From: Sphingomonas profundi
Lineage (GTDB): Bacteria > Pseudomonadota > Alphaproteobacteria > Sphingomonadales > Sphingomonadaceae
Direction of reading: 5' to 3'
DNA: 64,000 nucleotides
Assembly (NCBI RefSeq): GCF_009739515.1
Contig: NZ_CP046535.1
Span: 2,108,001-2,172,000, forward strand
This document shows positions 8,993 through 18,971 of the stretch, one piece after another. The notes under the pieces are model-generated. The model searched no databases and was not told the DNA's origin. It saw only the letters and a program-made list of their open reading frames with translations. The position numbers and the translations under genes were made by a program. Each line of letters starts with the position of its first letter. The first letter of the stretch is position 1.

Positions 8993-9715
8993 TCATTGCA
9001 GCTCGAACGTGACGGACAGGGTGACGCTCAGCTTCTGCTCGCCGGCCTCGATGCTGGTATCCGCGGCCTCCTTGCTGCGCGCCATCGCCATGACGGTCAT
9101 CGGCCTCGGCGGCGGCGAGGTATCGCCGCTCTCGCTGATCGCCAGGATGCGCTTCACTGACAGGCCGGCGGCCTTGGCATAGAGTTCGGCACGCGCACGC
9201 GCCCTGGCGACGGCGGCGGCGCGGGCCTCGTCCAGCGCGGCGTCCGGCTTGTCCACCGTGAAGCTCGGCCCGTTGATCTGGTTGGCCCCCTGCGCGACCA
9301 GCGCGTCCAGGATCGCGCCCGCCCGCTTCACGTCGCGGAAGCGCACGTTCACCTGGTTGGACGCCTGATAGCCGGTGATCACCGGCGGTACGTTCTCACC
9401 GTAGCGATATTGCGGATTGAGGTTGATCGAGCTCGTCTGGATGTCGCGCTCCGCCACGCCCGCGCGACGCAGGGCGGCGACGGTCGCGGCCATGCGGGTC
9501 GCATTCTCCGCCATCGCGGCGCCCGCCGTGGCGCCCTGCGTCACCACGCCGGCGCCGATCGTCGCGACGTCGGGCGTCCGCGTCACCTCTCCCTCCGCCA
9601 CGACGTCGAGCCGGGTGCCCTGGATCACCGGCACCGGCGTCACGGCCGCCACCTGCGCGCTCGCGGCCGTCGGCACGGCCATCGCCGCCAGCAGGATTGT
9701 CGCTCCGAATCTCAT
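8993..9715 (-). CDS. SIMPL domain-containing (DUF541) periplasmic protein
   Basis: 240 residues with a signal peptide cleaved after about TAASA. The SIMPL/DUF541 body includes VVAEGEVTRTPDVATIGAGV and YRYGENVPPVITGYQASNQV. Relatives such as YggE and BP26 are periplasmic oligomers linked to oxidative-stress tolerance; the biochemical role is not established. Confidence 0.9.
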   Translation of the reverse strand: MRFGATILLAAMAVPTAASAQVAAVTPVPVIQGTRLDVVAEGEVTRTPDVATIGAGVVTQGATAGAAMAENATRMAATVAALRRAGVAERDIQTSSINLNPQYRYGENVPPVITGYQASNQVNVRFRDVKRAGAILDALVAQGANQINGPSFTVDKPDAALDEARAAAVARARARAELYAKAAGLSVKRILAISESGDTSPPPRPMTVMAMARSKEAADTSIEAGEQKLSVTLSVTFELQ

Positions 9716-9906
9716 GTCCGTCCCTCCGTTCGCGGCATTGCCGCCTCCTGCCGCCTAAGACGGGATCGCCGCTGCACGCCCGCTGAACGGCCGATCCTCG
9801 CTGTCCGACTCGGCGCCCGGGACATCTTGAGGCCGGTGCCTTATTAAGCTAATACAGCGCCCGTCCGGTCGGGAGAGCGGTCGTGAGCGCGGAAAGAGCG
9901 GGCGTG

Positions 9907-11100
9907 ATGAATATCGAACAGGGATTTGCGGGCGATCGCGCGGCGGAGCCGGCCGTGGACGAGCCGCGCCGGTTCGCGCGCTTCGCCCCCGGCGGCGGGC
10001 GCAACCGGCTGTGGCTGATCGTGCTCGCCGTGATCGCGATCGCGCTGGTCGGCGGATTTTTGCTGCTGCGTGGCGGCGGCAAGGCTGCGGCGCCCGCCGC
10101 CTCGCCACTGCCGCGCGTCACCTTTATCGTGCCCGGCCACCAGTCCGTCGCCGGGCAGATCAGCACCACCGGCTCGCTCGCCGCCCGGCGGGAGATGCCG
10201 GTGGGTGTCGCCGGCGAGGGCGGCATGATCTCGCAGGTGCTGGTCGAACCGGGCGACTGGGTCGCCGCCGGTCAGGTGCTGGCGACGATCGATCGATCGG
10301 TTCAGGTGCAGGAAGGCGCCTCGCTGGCCGCCGCGATCACGGTGGCGCGGGCCGACGCCGCTCTCGCCCAGTCGGAGCTGGACCGGGCCAGGGCGCTGGT
10401 GGCGCGCGGCTTCATCTCCAAGGCCGACATCGATCGCAAGACGGCCACGCGCGACGCGGCGAACGCGCGCGTCAAGGTGGCGCAGGCGCAATATGGCGAG
10501 GCGGGCGCGCGCATCGGCCGGCTGGCGGTGAAGGCGCCGGCCGCCGGCCTGGTGCTCACCCGCGCGGTGGAGCCGGGGCAGGTCGTCAGCTCCGCCAGCG
10601 GCACGCTGTTCCGTCTGGCCAAGGGCGGCGAGATGGAGCTTGCCGCGCGCCTTGCCGAGCAGGATCTCGCGCGGCTGCGGGTGGGGGCGCCCGCCGACGT
10701 GACGCCGATCGGCAGCAGCCGGCCGTTCCGCGGCGAGATCTGGCAGATGTCGCCGGTGATCGATGCGCAGACCCGCCAGGGCGTGGCCCGCATCGCCCTG
10801 CGCTACGACCCCGCCTTGCGCCCCGGCGGCTTCGCCGCCGCGACGATCCGCAGCGGATCGGTGGATGCGCCGCTGCTGCCGGAATCGGCGGTGCAGAGCG
10901 ATGCGACGGGCAATTTCGTCTATGTGATCGATGGCGCCAACGCGGTGCAGCGGCGGGCGGTGAAGGTGGGCGAGGTCTCCGACAGCGGCATCACCGTGCT
11001 GTCCGGACTGGCGGGCAGCGAGCGCGTCGTGCTCTCGGCCGGCGCCTTCCTGAATCCGGGCGACAAGGTGATCCCCGTCCGTGCCGCCGCGCGCGGCTGA
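9907..11100 (+). CDS. RND efflux periplasmic adaptor subunit
   Basis: 397 residues from the ATG at 9907; a GTG at 9883 with its own GGGAG is an alternative start. An N-terminal membrane anchor (WLIVLAVIAIALVGGFLLL) is followed by biotinyl-lipoyl-like, helical hairpin and beta-barrel regions (VLVEPGDWVAAGQVLATI; KAPAAGLVLTRAVEPGQVV). It links the inner-membrane pump to an outer-membrane channel. The pump gene starts 13 bp downstream. No outer-membrane factor gene is adjacent, so a shared TolC-type channel is likely. Confidence 0.9.
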   Translation: MNIEQGFAGDRAAEPAVDEPRRFARFAPGGGRNRLWLIVLAVIAIALVGGFLLLRGGGKAAAPAASPLPRVTFIVPGHQSVAGQISTTGSLAARREMPVGVAGEGGMISQVLVEPGDWVAAGQVLATIDRSVQVQEGASLAAAITVARADAALAQSELDRARALVARGFISKADIDRKTATRDAANARVKVAQAQYGEAGARIGRLAVKAPAAGLVLTRAVEPGQVVSSASGTLFRLAKGGEMELAARLAEQDLARLRVGAPADVTPIGSSRPFRGEIWQMSPVIDAQTRQGVARIALRYDPALRPGGFAAATIRSGSVDAPLLPESAVQSDATGNFVYVIDGANAVQRRAVKVGEVSDSGITVLSGLAGSERVVLSAGAFLNPGDKVIPVRAAARG

Positions 11101-11113
11101 GAAGGCAGCGGCC

Positions 11114-14100
11114 ATGAACTTCCGCAACATATCGGCCTGGGCGATCCGCAATCCGGTGCCGCCGATCGTGCTGTTCGTGGCGCTGACCCTGGCCGGCATC
11201 GTCGCGTTCATGGGCATGGACGTGAACAACAATCCGGACGTCAGCTTCCCGGCGGCGCAGGTGATCGTCACCCAGCCCGGCGCCGCGCCGACCGAGCTGG
11301 AGACGCAGGTGACGCAGCGCGTCGAGGCGGCGGTGCGCGGCATCAACGGCGTGGACGAGCTCTCCTCCTTCGTCAGCGAGGGATCGTCGACCACCACCGT
11401 GCAATTCTCGATCGGCACGCCGGTCGATCGCGCCGTGACCGACGTGCGCGAGGCCGTCGCCCGCATCCGCAGCGATCTGCCCGAAGGCATACTCGAGCCG
11501 CAGATCGTGCGCGTCGATATCGACGGCGGGCCGATCGCCTATTTCTCGGTCGAGGCGGTCGACATGTCGCTGGAGCAGCTGAGCTGGTTCGTCGACAACA
11601 CGATCGCCAAGCGGCTGCTGGCCGTGCCCGGCATGGCGCAGGTGAAGCGCGGCGGCGGCGTGACGCGCGAGATCCGCGTCATCCTCGATCCCGCCCGCAT
11701 GCAGGCGCAGGGCATCACCGCCAGCCAGGTGAACGCGCAGCTGCGGCAGACGAACGTGAACGCCGCCGGCGGCCGGGCGGAGATCGCCGGTTCCGAGCAG
11801 TCCGTCCGCGTGCTGGGCAACGCGCAGGATGCCTATGCGCTAGGGCAGAAGCTCATCTCGGTCGGCAACGGCCGCACGGTGAAGCTGTCCGACATCGCCG
11901 AGGTGCGCGATCTCTACGCCGAGCAGCGCAGCCTCTCGAAGATGAACGGGCGGCAGGTGCTGAGCTTCAGCCTGGTCAAGGCCAAGGGCTATTCGGACCT
12001 GACCGTCTACGAAGAGGGCATGAAGGCGCTCGACAAGATCAAGCAGCAGAACCCGAAGATCCACTTCACCCAGCTCTACACCAGCGTCGACTACACCCGC
12101 AGCCAGTACCATTCGGCGATCGACGCGATGATCGAGGGCGCCGTGCTGGCGGTGCTCGTGGTGTTCCTGTTCCTGCGGGACTGGCGGGCGACCCTGATCT
12201 CGGCACTCGCCATCCCGCTGTCGGCGATCCCCGCCTTCTGGGCGATGGATCTCATGGGATTTACGCTGAACGGGCTCAGCCTGCTCGCCCTCAGCCTAGT
12301 GGCGGGCGTGCTGGTGGACGACGCCATCGTGGAGATCGAGAATATCGTCCGCCACATGCGCATGGGCAAGACGGCGTACCAGGCGTCGATCGACGCCGCC
12401 GACGAGATCGGCCTGGCGGTGCTGGCGACGACGATGGCGATCGTCGCGGTGTTCCTGCCGGTCGGCCTCATGCCCGGCATATCCGGCCAGTTCTTCAAGA
12501 ATTTCGGCCTCACGATCGTGGCGGCGGTGCTGCTGAGCCTGGCCGTCGCGCGCCTCATCACGCCGATGGTCGCCGCTTATTTCCTGAAGGCGCACGGCCA
12601 TGCGCCGCACGGCGAGAACTGGCTGATGCGCCGCTACATGGCGCTGCTCTCCGTCTCGCTACGGTATCGCTGGTGGACGCTGGCGGCAGGCGGCCTCGCC
12701 TTCCTGCTGACGATCGCCGCCTTCGCCACGCTGCCGTTCAACTTCCAGCCGACGATCAACACCGATTACAGCCAGGTGAAGATCCAGATGGTGCCGGGCT
12801 CCACCCTGAACCAGACGACGTACGTGGCCGACGAGGCGACCGCCGTGCTGAAGTCGGCGCCCGAGGTGACGGCCGCCTTCTCCGATATCGAGGTGGGTTC
12901 GGGCGAGATCTACGTGACCCTGGATCACAAGCGGAAGCGCACCAGCATCGAGGTGGAGCGGGCGCTGGCGCCCAAGCTGGCCGCCATCCCCGATGCGCGC
13001 GTGACGTTCCAGTCGCAGAGCGGGGGCCTTGGCCGCGACATCACGATCATGCTGGCCGGCGACGATCCGGATCAGCTGAACGCCACCGCCCTGAAGGTGG
13101 TGGACGGCATGCGCGGCATCCCCGAACTGCGCAGCCCGCGCGTGGACGGCGATCTCCAGCGGCCGGAAATCGTGATTCGCCCGCGCTTCGATCTGGCGGC
13201 CGACATGGGCGTCACCACCTCGGCCCTCAGCCAGACGATCCGCATCGCGACCCTGGGCGACATCGACCAGAACGTCGCCAAATTCTCGCTGGCCGATCGC
13301 CAGATCCCGATCCGCGTCGCGATCAACGAGAATGCGCGGCGCAACCTCTCCACGGTCGAGAATCTGCCGGTGCCGACGGCGATGGGCGGATCGGTGCCGC
13401 TGAAGGTGGTGGCCGATATCGGCTTCGGCGCCGGCCCCTCGCAGCTGCGCCGCTACAACCAGACGCGGCGCATCGTCATCGGCGCGGATCTGGCGCCCGG
13501 CGCGGAGGCGGGCGTCGCCAACCCGAAGATCGAGGCGCTGCCGGCGATGAAGAACCTGCCGGCCGGAGTGGAGCGGGTGAAGTTCGGCGACAGCAAGTGG
13601 CAGGCGGAGCTCGTCAAGAACTTCATCGTCGCGGTCGTCTCCGGCACCCTGCTGGTGTTCGCGGTGCTGGTGCTGCTCTACAAGCGGGTGATGCCGCCCT
13701 TCGTCAACATGGGCTCGCTGCTGCTGGCACCGCTGGGCGGCGCGGTGGCGCTGCACCTCACCGGGCAGGCCGTGTCGATGCCGGTGATGATCGGTTTGCT
13801 GATGCTGCTGGGCATCGTCGCCAAGAACTCGATCCTGCTCGTGGATTTCGCGCTGGAGGAGATGGGCAAGGGCGTGCCACGCGAACAGGCGATCCTGGAT
13901 GCCGGCCACAAGCGCGCCCAGCCGATCGTGATGACGACGGTGGCGATGGTCGCCGGCATGGTGCCGATCGCGCTCAGCCTGTCCGGCGACGGCAGCTGGC
14001 GGGCGCCGATGGGCATCACCGTGATCGGCGGCCTGCTGCTCTCCACGATCCTGACCCTGGTGATCGTGCCCGCCACGTTCAGCCTGGCGGTGGGGCTGGA

Positions 14101-14185
14101 GGAGTGGCTCGGCCCGCGCCTCGGCCGGCGCCTGACCAACAACGAGCCGCGCGAGCCCGCGCCCGCGCCGATGCCGGCCGAGTAG
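11114..14185 (+). CDS. RND-family multidrug efflux permease (HAE1/AcrB type)
   Basis: 1023 residues, the usual length for the family. The start MNFRNISAWAIRNP leads into the first membrane helix. The proton-relay helix carries ARG-rich-family signature residues GVLVDDAIVEIENIVRHM (paired Asp). The second half repeats the pattern with GIVAKNSILLVDFALEEM. Large periplasmic loops follow helices 1 and 7. It exports drugs or other amphiphiles using the proton gradient, together with the adaptor encoded just upstream. Substrate not predictable. Confidence 0.93.
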   Translation: MNFRNISAWAIRNPVPPIVLFVALTLAGIVAFMGMDVNNNPDVSFPAAQVIVTQPGAAPTELETQVTQRVEAAVRGINGVDELSSFVSEGSSTTTVQFSIGTPVDRAVTDVREAVARIRSDLPEGILEPQIVRVDIDGGPIAYFSVEAVDMSLEQLSWFVDNTIAKRLLAVPGMAQVKRGGGVTREIRVILDPARMQAQGITASQVNAQLRQTNVNAAGGRAEIAGSEQSVRVLGNAQDAYALGQKLISVGNGRTVKLSDIAEVRDLYAEQRSLSKMNGRQVLSFSLVKAKGYSDLTVYEEGMKALDKIKQQNPKIHFTQLYTSVDYTRSQYHSAIDAMIEGAVLAVLVVFLFLRDWRATLISALAIPLSAIPAFWAMDLMGFTLNGLSLLALSLVAGVLVDDAIVEIENIVRHMRMGKTAYQASIDAADEIGLAVLATTMAIVAVFLPVGLMPGISGQFFKNFGLTIVAAVLLSLAVARLITPMVAAYFLKAHGHAPHGENWLMRRYMALLSVSLRYRWWTLAAGGLAFLLTIAAFATLPFNFQPTINTDYSQVKIQMVPGSTLNQTTYVADEATAVLKSAPEVTAAFSDIEVGSGEIYVTLDHKRKRTSIEVERALAPKLAAIPDARVTFQSQSGGLGRDITIMLAGDDPDQLNATALKVVDGMRGIPELRSPRVDGDLQRPEIVIRPRFDLAADMGVTTSALSQTIRIATLGDIDQNVAKFSLADRQIPIRVAINENARRNLSTVENLPVPTAMGGSVPLKVVADIGFGAGPSQLRRYNQTRRIVIGADLAPGAEAGVANPKIEALPAMKNLPAGVERVKFGDSKWQAELVKNFIVAVVSGTLLVFAVLVLLYKRVMPPFVNMGSLLLAPLGGAVALHLTGQAVSMPVMIGLLMLLGIVAKNSILLVDFALEEMGKGVPREQAILDAGHKRAQPIVMTTVAMVAGMVPIALSLSGDGSWRAPMGITVIGGLLLSTILTLVIVPATFSLAVGLEEWLGPRLGRRLTNNEPREPAPAPMPAE

Positions 14186-14248
14186 CGATTGAACCATCTG
14201 TCGGCATGGTCATTCTAGCGGCGTGACGATCCTGCCCGAGCGCCTTCG

Positions 14249-15517
14249 ATGAACATCCTGCGCGCCAGCGGCCTGGATCGCTTCAACCCCGCGCAGGGTG
14301 GCGTGCAGGGCATGCGGGTGGTGGCGACCGGCCTGCTGGTGGCGATGGCCGGGCTCTACCTGCTCGCCCGCGCGCTGATCGGCGCGCATCCCGCCTGGGG
14401 CTTCGTGCGCGCCTTTGCCGAGGCGGCGATGGTGGGCGGGCTGGCGGACTGGTTCGCGGTGACGGCCCTGTTCCGTCATCCACTGGGCCTGCCAATCCCG
14501 CACACCGCCATCATCCCGCGCAACAAGGATCGCATCGGCGACAATCTCGCCACCTTCCTGCGCGAGAACTTCCTCACCGCCTCCATCGTCGCGCGGCGGA
14601 TGCGAAGGCTGGACCTCGCCACCGCCGCCGGCCGCTTCCTCGCCCAGCCGCCGGAGAGCCAGGGGCGGCTGCGGGAGGGCGCCTCGCGCCTCGTCGCGAA
14701 CGTGCTGGAGGCGCTCGATCAGGAGCGGCTCGGCGGCATGGTGAAGGGGGCGATCGCCACGCGGCTGCGGGCGCTGGACGTCTCGCCGATGATCGGCCAG
14801 GCGCTGGGCGCGGCAATGGCCGAGGACCGGCACGTGCCGCTGCTCGATTCGGTGATCGTCTGGGTGGGGCGCACCCTGGACGCGAACGAGGGCCTCGTCC
14901 GCGCGATGGTGAGCAAGCGCGCCGGCGCGATCATGCGCTGGACCGGGCTGGACGAGAAGCTCGCCAACTCGATCGTCGATGGCTTGCGCCGGCTGGTCGA
15001 CGAGATCGTCGCCGATCCGGCCCACCCCCTGCGCGCCAAGGCGGAGGAGGCGCTGGCCCGGCTGGCCGACGATCTGCAGCACGATCCGGAGATGCAGGCC
15101 AAGGTCGCCCGGCTGCGGGACGAGATCCTCGCCAACCCGGCGATCACGCGGTGGATCGACGGCCTGTGGGAGAGTGCGCGCGCCGGGCTGCTGCGCGCGG
15201 CGCGCGACCCGCAGGCGACGATGGCGGGCAAGTTCGGCGAGGCGCTGCGCCAGCTTGGCGACACGCTGCAGCAGGATGCGCGGCTGCGTCACACGATCAA
15301 CCAGTTCGCGCGCCGCGCGATGGTGGGCACGGTGGCGAGCTACGGCGACGCGATCGTGCGGCTGGTATCGGATACGATCCGCGGCTGGGATGCGCGCACC
15401 ATCACTGGCCGGCTGGAGTCGGCGGTAGGGCGCGACCTGCAATATATCCGGATCAACGGCACGATCGTCGGCGGGCTGGTGGGCCTGGCGCTCCACGCGA
15501 TCGACCTGCTGCTCTGA
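14249..15517 (+). CDS. DUF445 family membrane protein
   Basis: 422 residues. The N-terminal hydrophobic segment and the family core AEAAMVGGLADWFAVTALFR, then HTAIIPRNKDRIGDNLATF, identify DUF445 (YjiN-like). A long helical middle region and a C-terminal hydrophobic segment (IVGGLVGLALHAIDLLL) follow. Relatives are inner-membrane proteins of unknown function. It begins 63 bp after the efflux pump stop and may be read from the same transcript. Confidence 0.88.
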   Translation: MNILRASGLDRFNPAQGGVQGMRVVATGLLVAMAGLYLLARALIGAHPAWGFVRAFAEAAMVGGLADWFAVTALFRHPLGLPIPHTAIIPRNKDRIGDNLATFLRENFLTASIVARRMRRLDLATAAGRFLAQPPESQGRLREGASRLVANVLEALDQERLGGMVKGAIATRLRALDVSPMIGQALGAAMAEDRHVPLLDSVIVWVGRTLDANEGLVRAMVSKRAGAIMRWTGLDEKLANSIVDGLRRLVDEIVADPAHPLRAKAEEALARLADDLQHDPEMQAKVARLRDEILANPAITRWIDGLWESARAGLLRAARDPQATMAGKFGEALRQLGDTLQQDARLRHTINQFARRAMVGTVASYGDAIVRLVSDTIRGWDARTITGRLESAVGRDLQYIRINGTIVGGLVGLALHAIDLLL

Positions 15518-15599
15518 TCGACGGCGGATGGGACTTTCGCGGCCGTAGGGGGTTTTCTCCGCGACGGGCGTGATCGCCCGCCCCGCAGGAGTAGAAGAT

Positions 15600-15935
15600 A
15601 TGAAGCTCATCATCGCAACCGCCGCGCTGGGCGCGCTGGCCTTCGGCAGCATCGCCGCCTCGGCGGAAGGCCCGGTCAATCTGCGCCAGGTGAACCAGGA
15701 GCGGCGGATCGACGCCGGCAAGCGATCCGGCAAGCTCACCCGCTCCGAAGCGGCGCGGCTGAAAGCGCAGCAGGCCGCGATCAAGCGCGAGGAGGATCGG
15801 ATGCGTGCGCGCAACCACGGCAAGCTCACCGCCCGCGACAAGCGCATCCTGCACGCGCGGCAGGATCAGGCGAACCGCGCCATCCTGCACCAGAAGCATG
15901 ACGCCCAGCGCGGCAAGAACCACCTGAAGCTCTAA
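15600..15935 (+). CDS. Small secreted basic protein, hypothetical
   Basis: 111 residues. A clear signal peptide (MKLIIATAALGALAFGSIAASA) precedes a very basic, helix-prone mature part rich in Arg, Lys, Gln and His. It contains two related halves: QERRIDAGKRSGKLTRSEAA and RMRARNHGKLTARDKRIL. AGGAG lies 7 nt before the ATG. The composition suggests a periplasmic nucleic-acid- or envelope-binding protein, but I do not recognise a characterised family. Confidence 0.75.
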   Translation: MKLIIATAALGALAFGSIAASAEGPVNLRQVNQERRIDAGKRSGKLTRSEAARLKAQQAAIKREEDRMRARNHGKLTARDKRILHARQDQANRAILHQKHDAQRGKNHLKL

Positions 15936-15945
15936 GCCGCCGGTG

Positions 15946-15972
15946 CGCCGCCGCCCCGAGCGGGCGGCGGCG
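15946..15972. terminator. GC-rich hairpin between convergent genes
   Basis: An 11-bp stem (CGCCGCCGCCC / GGGCGGCGGCG) with loop CGAGC between the small secreted protein gene and murA. There is no T-run, so the terminator role rests on its position. Confidence 0.5.
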
Positions 15973-15979
15973 ACACGCC

Positions 15980-17260
<1,281 letters not shown>

Positions 17261-17331
17261 CGGGCGCTTCTATCGGCTCCGCCCGGCCTTGCAAGGCGAC
17301 GTAGGGTAAGGAGAGCCCTGGGCGAGAGCAG

Positions 17332-17706
17332 TCAGGCCTTCTCCAGCGTGCATTGCAGCGGATGCTGGTTCTGGCGGGCGAAATCGATCACCTGCCCCAC
17401 CTTCGTCTCGGCCACCTCGTAGCTGAACACGCCGCACACGCCGACGCCCTTCTGGTGGACGTGCAGCATAACCCGCGTCGCATCCTCGATGCTCATGCGG
17501 AAAAAGCGCTGGAGGCAGAGGACGACGAACTCCATCGGCGTATAGTCGTCGTTCAGCATCAGCACCTTGTAGGGCTGCGGCTTCTTCGTGCGCGTGCGCG
17601 TGCGCGTGGCGACGCCGAGGCCGGACTGGCCATCGTCGGCATCCTTGCGTCCCGCCATCGCGTGAATCATCGGGGTGGCCGCGGCCATTATATCGCTCGT
17701 CTCCAA
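17332..17706 (-). CDS. clpS: ATP-dependent Clp protease adaptor ClpS
   Basis: 124 residues, with the family core [20 protein letters not shown] and [20 protein letters not shown]. ClpS delivers N-degron substrates to ClpAP; the substrate pocket is formed around the [10 protein letters not shown] segment. An N-terminal extension of about 45 residues rich in Thr, Arg and Lys precedes the core; internal Met codons could shorten it. The usual partner gene clpA is not adjacent; a phasin gene lies upstream. Confidence 0.94.
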   Translation of the reverse strand: METSDIMAAATPMIHAMAGRKDADDGQSGLGVATRTRTRTKKPQPYKVLMLNDDYTPMEFVVLCLQRFFRMSIEDATRVMLHVHQKGVGVCGVFSYEVAETKVGQVIDFARQNQHPLQCTLEKA

Positions 17707-17784
17707 GGGTTCGTGCGAGGATATGGCAATGCGTGGCGCGAGGGCAAGGTCCGAGACACCGGACGAGCTTGCGGGAACGTACGA

Positions 17785-17814
17785 ACGGCCGCTTCCCGCG
17801 AGGGAAGCGGCCGT
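17785..17814 (-). terminator. Hairpin downstream of the phasin gene
   Basis: A perfect 13-bp stem (ACGGCCGCTTCCC / GGGAAGCGGCCGT) with loop GCGA, 38 bp beyond the phasin stop. The T-tract on the minus strand is poor. It may also act as an mRNA 3'-end stabiliser. Confidence 0.65.
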
Positions 17815-17851
17815 CGATCGCGATGCGCCGGCGCGGCCGGCGCGTGCGGGA

Positions 17852-18856
17852 TCAGAGCGCGGCGGCCTTCAGCTTCTCGGCGGCAACGGCGTAGCGGTTC
17901 GAGATCGGCTGCACCATCTCGCCGGCCAGCTTCACCCAGGCCTCGCTCAGCTTCGACGCCTCGGCGACGGCGCTGTCGAACGAGGACTTGGCGAACTCGC
18001 TCTGCAGCTGGAACAGCTCGGTCGGGCTCTTGGCGGAAGCCAGGCTCTTGAACATGGCGGTCGCGCTCTCGAAGCTCTTCTTGCCATATTCGGCGGCTTC
18101 CTGCGCCATCGTCTCGGCGCCCTTGGCGGCGACCTTGCCGGACGCGACGAGCGCCTCGACATTGCCCTTGGTCAGCTCGGTCATCTCTTCGCCGAGCTTG
18201 GCGCTCTTCTCCATCGCGGTCTTGGCGCGATCGTTGAGGCCGCCGAACACGGCCTTCATCTTCTCGGTGGCGACGGCGGGAGCGGCGGTGGCGGAATCGA
18301 ACGTGGTAGCCATATCGAACAGTCCTTTGGTCATGGCCGGCGCGAACATGAACGCTGCGACGGATGGGGTTTGCGGGCGAACAATCGGTTCGGGCTTGCC
18401 GGATTCGGTCGCGACCGGATCCGCTTCGGGGGCGGCAACGGGTGTCGGAGCCGCTGTCGTCTCAGCAGCGGCAGGTGCCGGCACTGGCGATGGTTCGGCG
18501 TCCGGAAGCGGCGCCGGTTCGTCCGCCGGCGCGACTGGCGCGACTGCGGACGCGATCTTTTCCTCAAGCGTCGGCTCCGGCGCGGCTGCGACCTCGATCG
18601 CGCTCATCGCCGGCTCGGCCTTGGCAGGCGCCGCAGCGAGCGGCGGTGCCTGGGGAATGGTTGCAGCCGGGAGCGGGCTGTTCGTCGGCGCAGGCTCATG
18701 GCTCATCGACACGACGGGCACGGGCTCGGGTGCAGGGACCACTGGAGCAGCAGCGGACTTAGCCGGTTGCGCGACAGCCTTGACGATGGACTTGGCGGCA
18801 GGCCGTACAGGCGGCTTGCGGCCACCCTTCCCGCCATGATCACTAGCCTCGCTCAT
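17852..18856 (-). CDS. Phasin family protein (PHA granule-associated)
   Basis: 334 residues from the ATG at 18856. The first ~180 residues are low-complexity Ala/Pro/Glu-rich. The last ~150 form the amphipathic helical phasin domain, with [20 protein letters not shown] and [20 protein letters not shown]. Phasins coat polyhydroxyalkanoate granules and set their size. phaC lies directly upstream on the same strand, which supports the assignment. The Pro/Ala-rich arm may mediate contact with other granule proteins (inference). Confidence 0.9.
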   Translation of the reverse strand: MSEASDHGGKGGRKPPVRPAAKSIVKAVAQPAKSAAAPVVPAPEPVPVVSMSHEPAPTNSPLPAATIPQAPPLAAAPAKAEPAMSAIEVAAAPEPTLEEKIASAVAPVAPADEPAPLPDAEPSPVPAPAAAETTAAPTPVAAPEADPVATESGKPEPIVRPQTPSVAAFMFAPAMTKGLFDMATTFDSATAAPAVATEKMKAVFGGLNDRAKTAMEKSAKLGEEMTELTKGNVEALVASGKVAAKGAETMAQEAAEYGKKSFESATAMFKSLASAKSPTELFQLQSEFAKSSFDSAVAEASKLSEAWVKLAGEMVQPISNRYAVAAEKLKAAAL

Positions 18857-18971
18857 CCCTCGCCTCCGCGTCATGTTGCGTTGCACAATATGCAAGTCAC
18901 CACCTTATTGCAAGGTGATGTTGCACCGCAGCATGACAGTTAGGCTCGGTTCATCGCCACGTCAGCACGGC

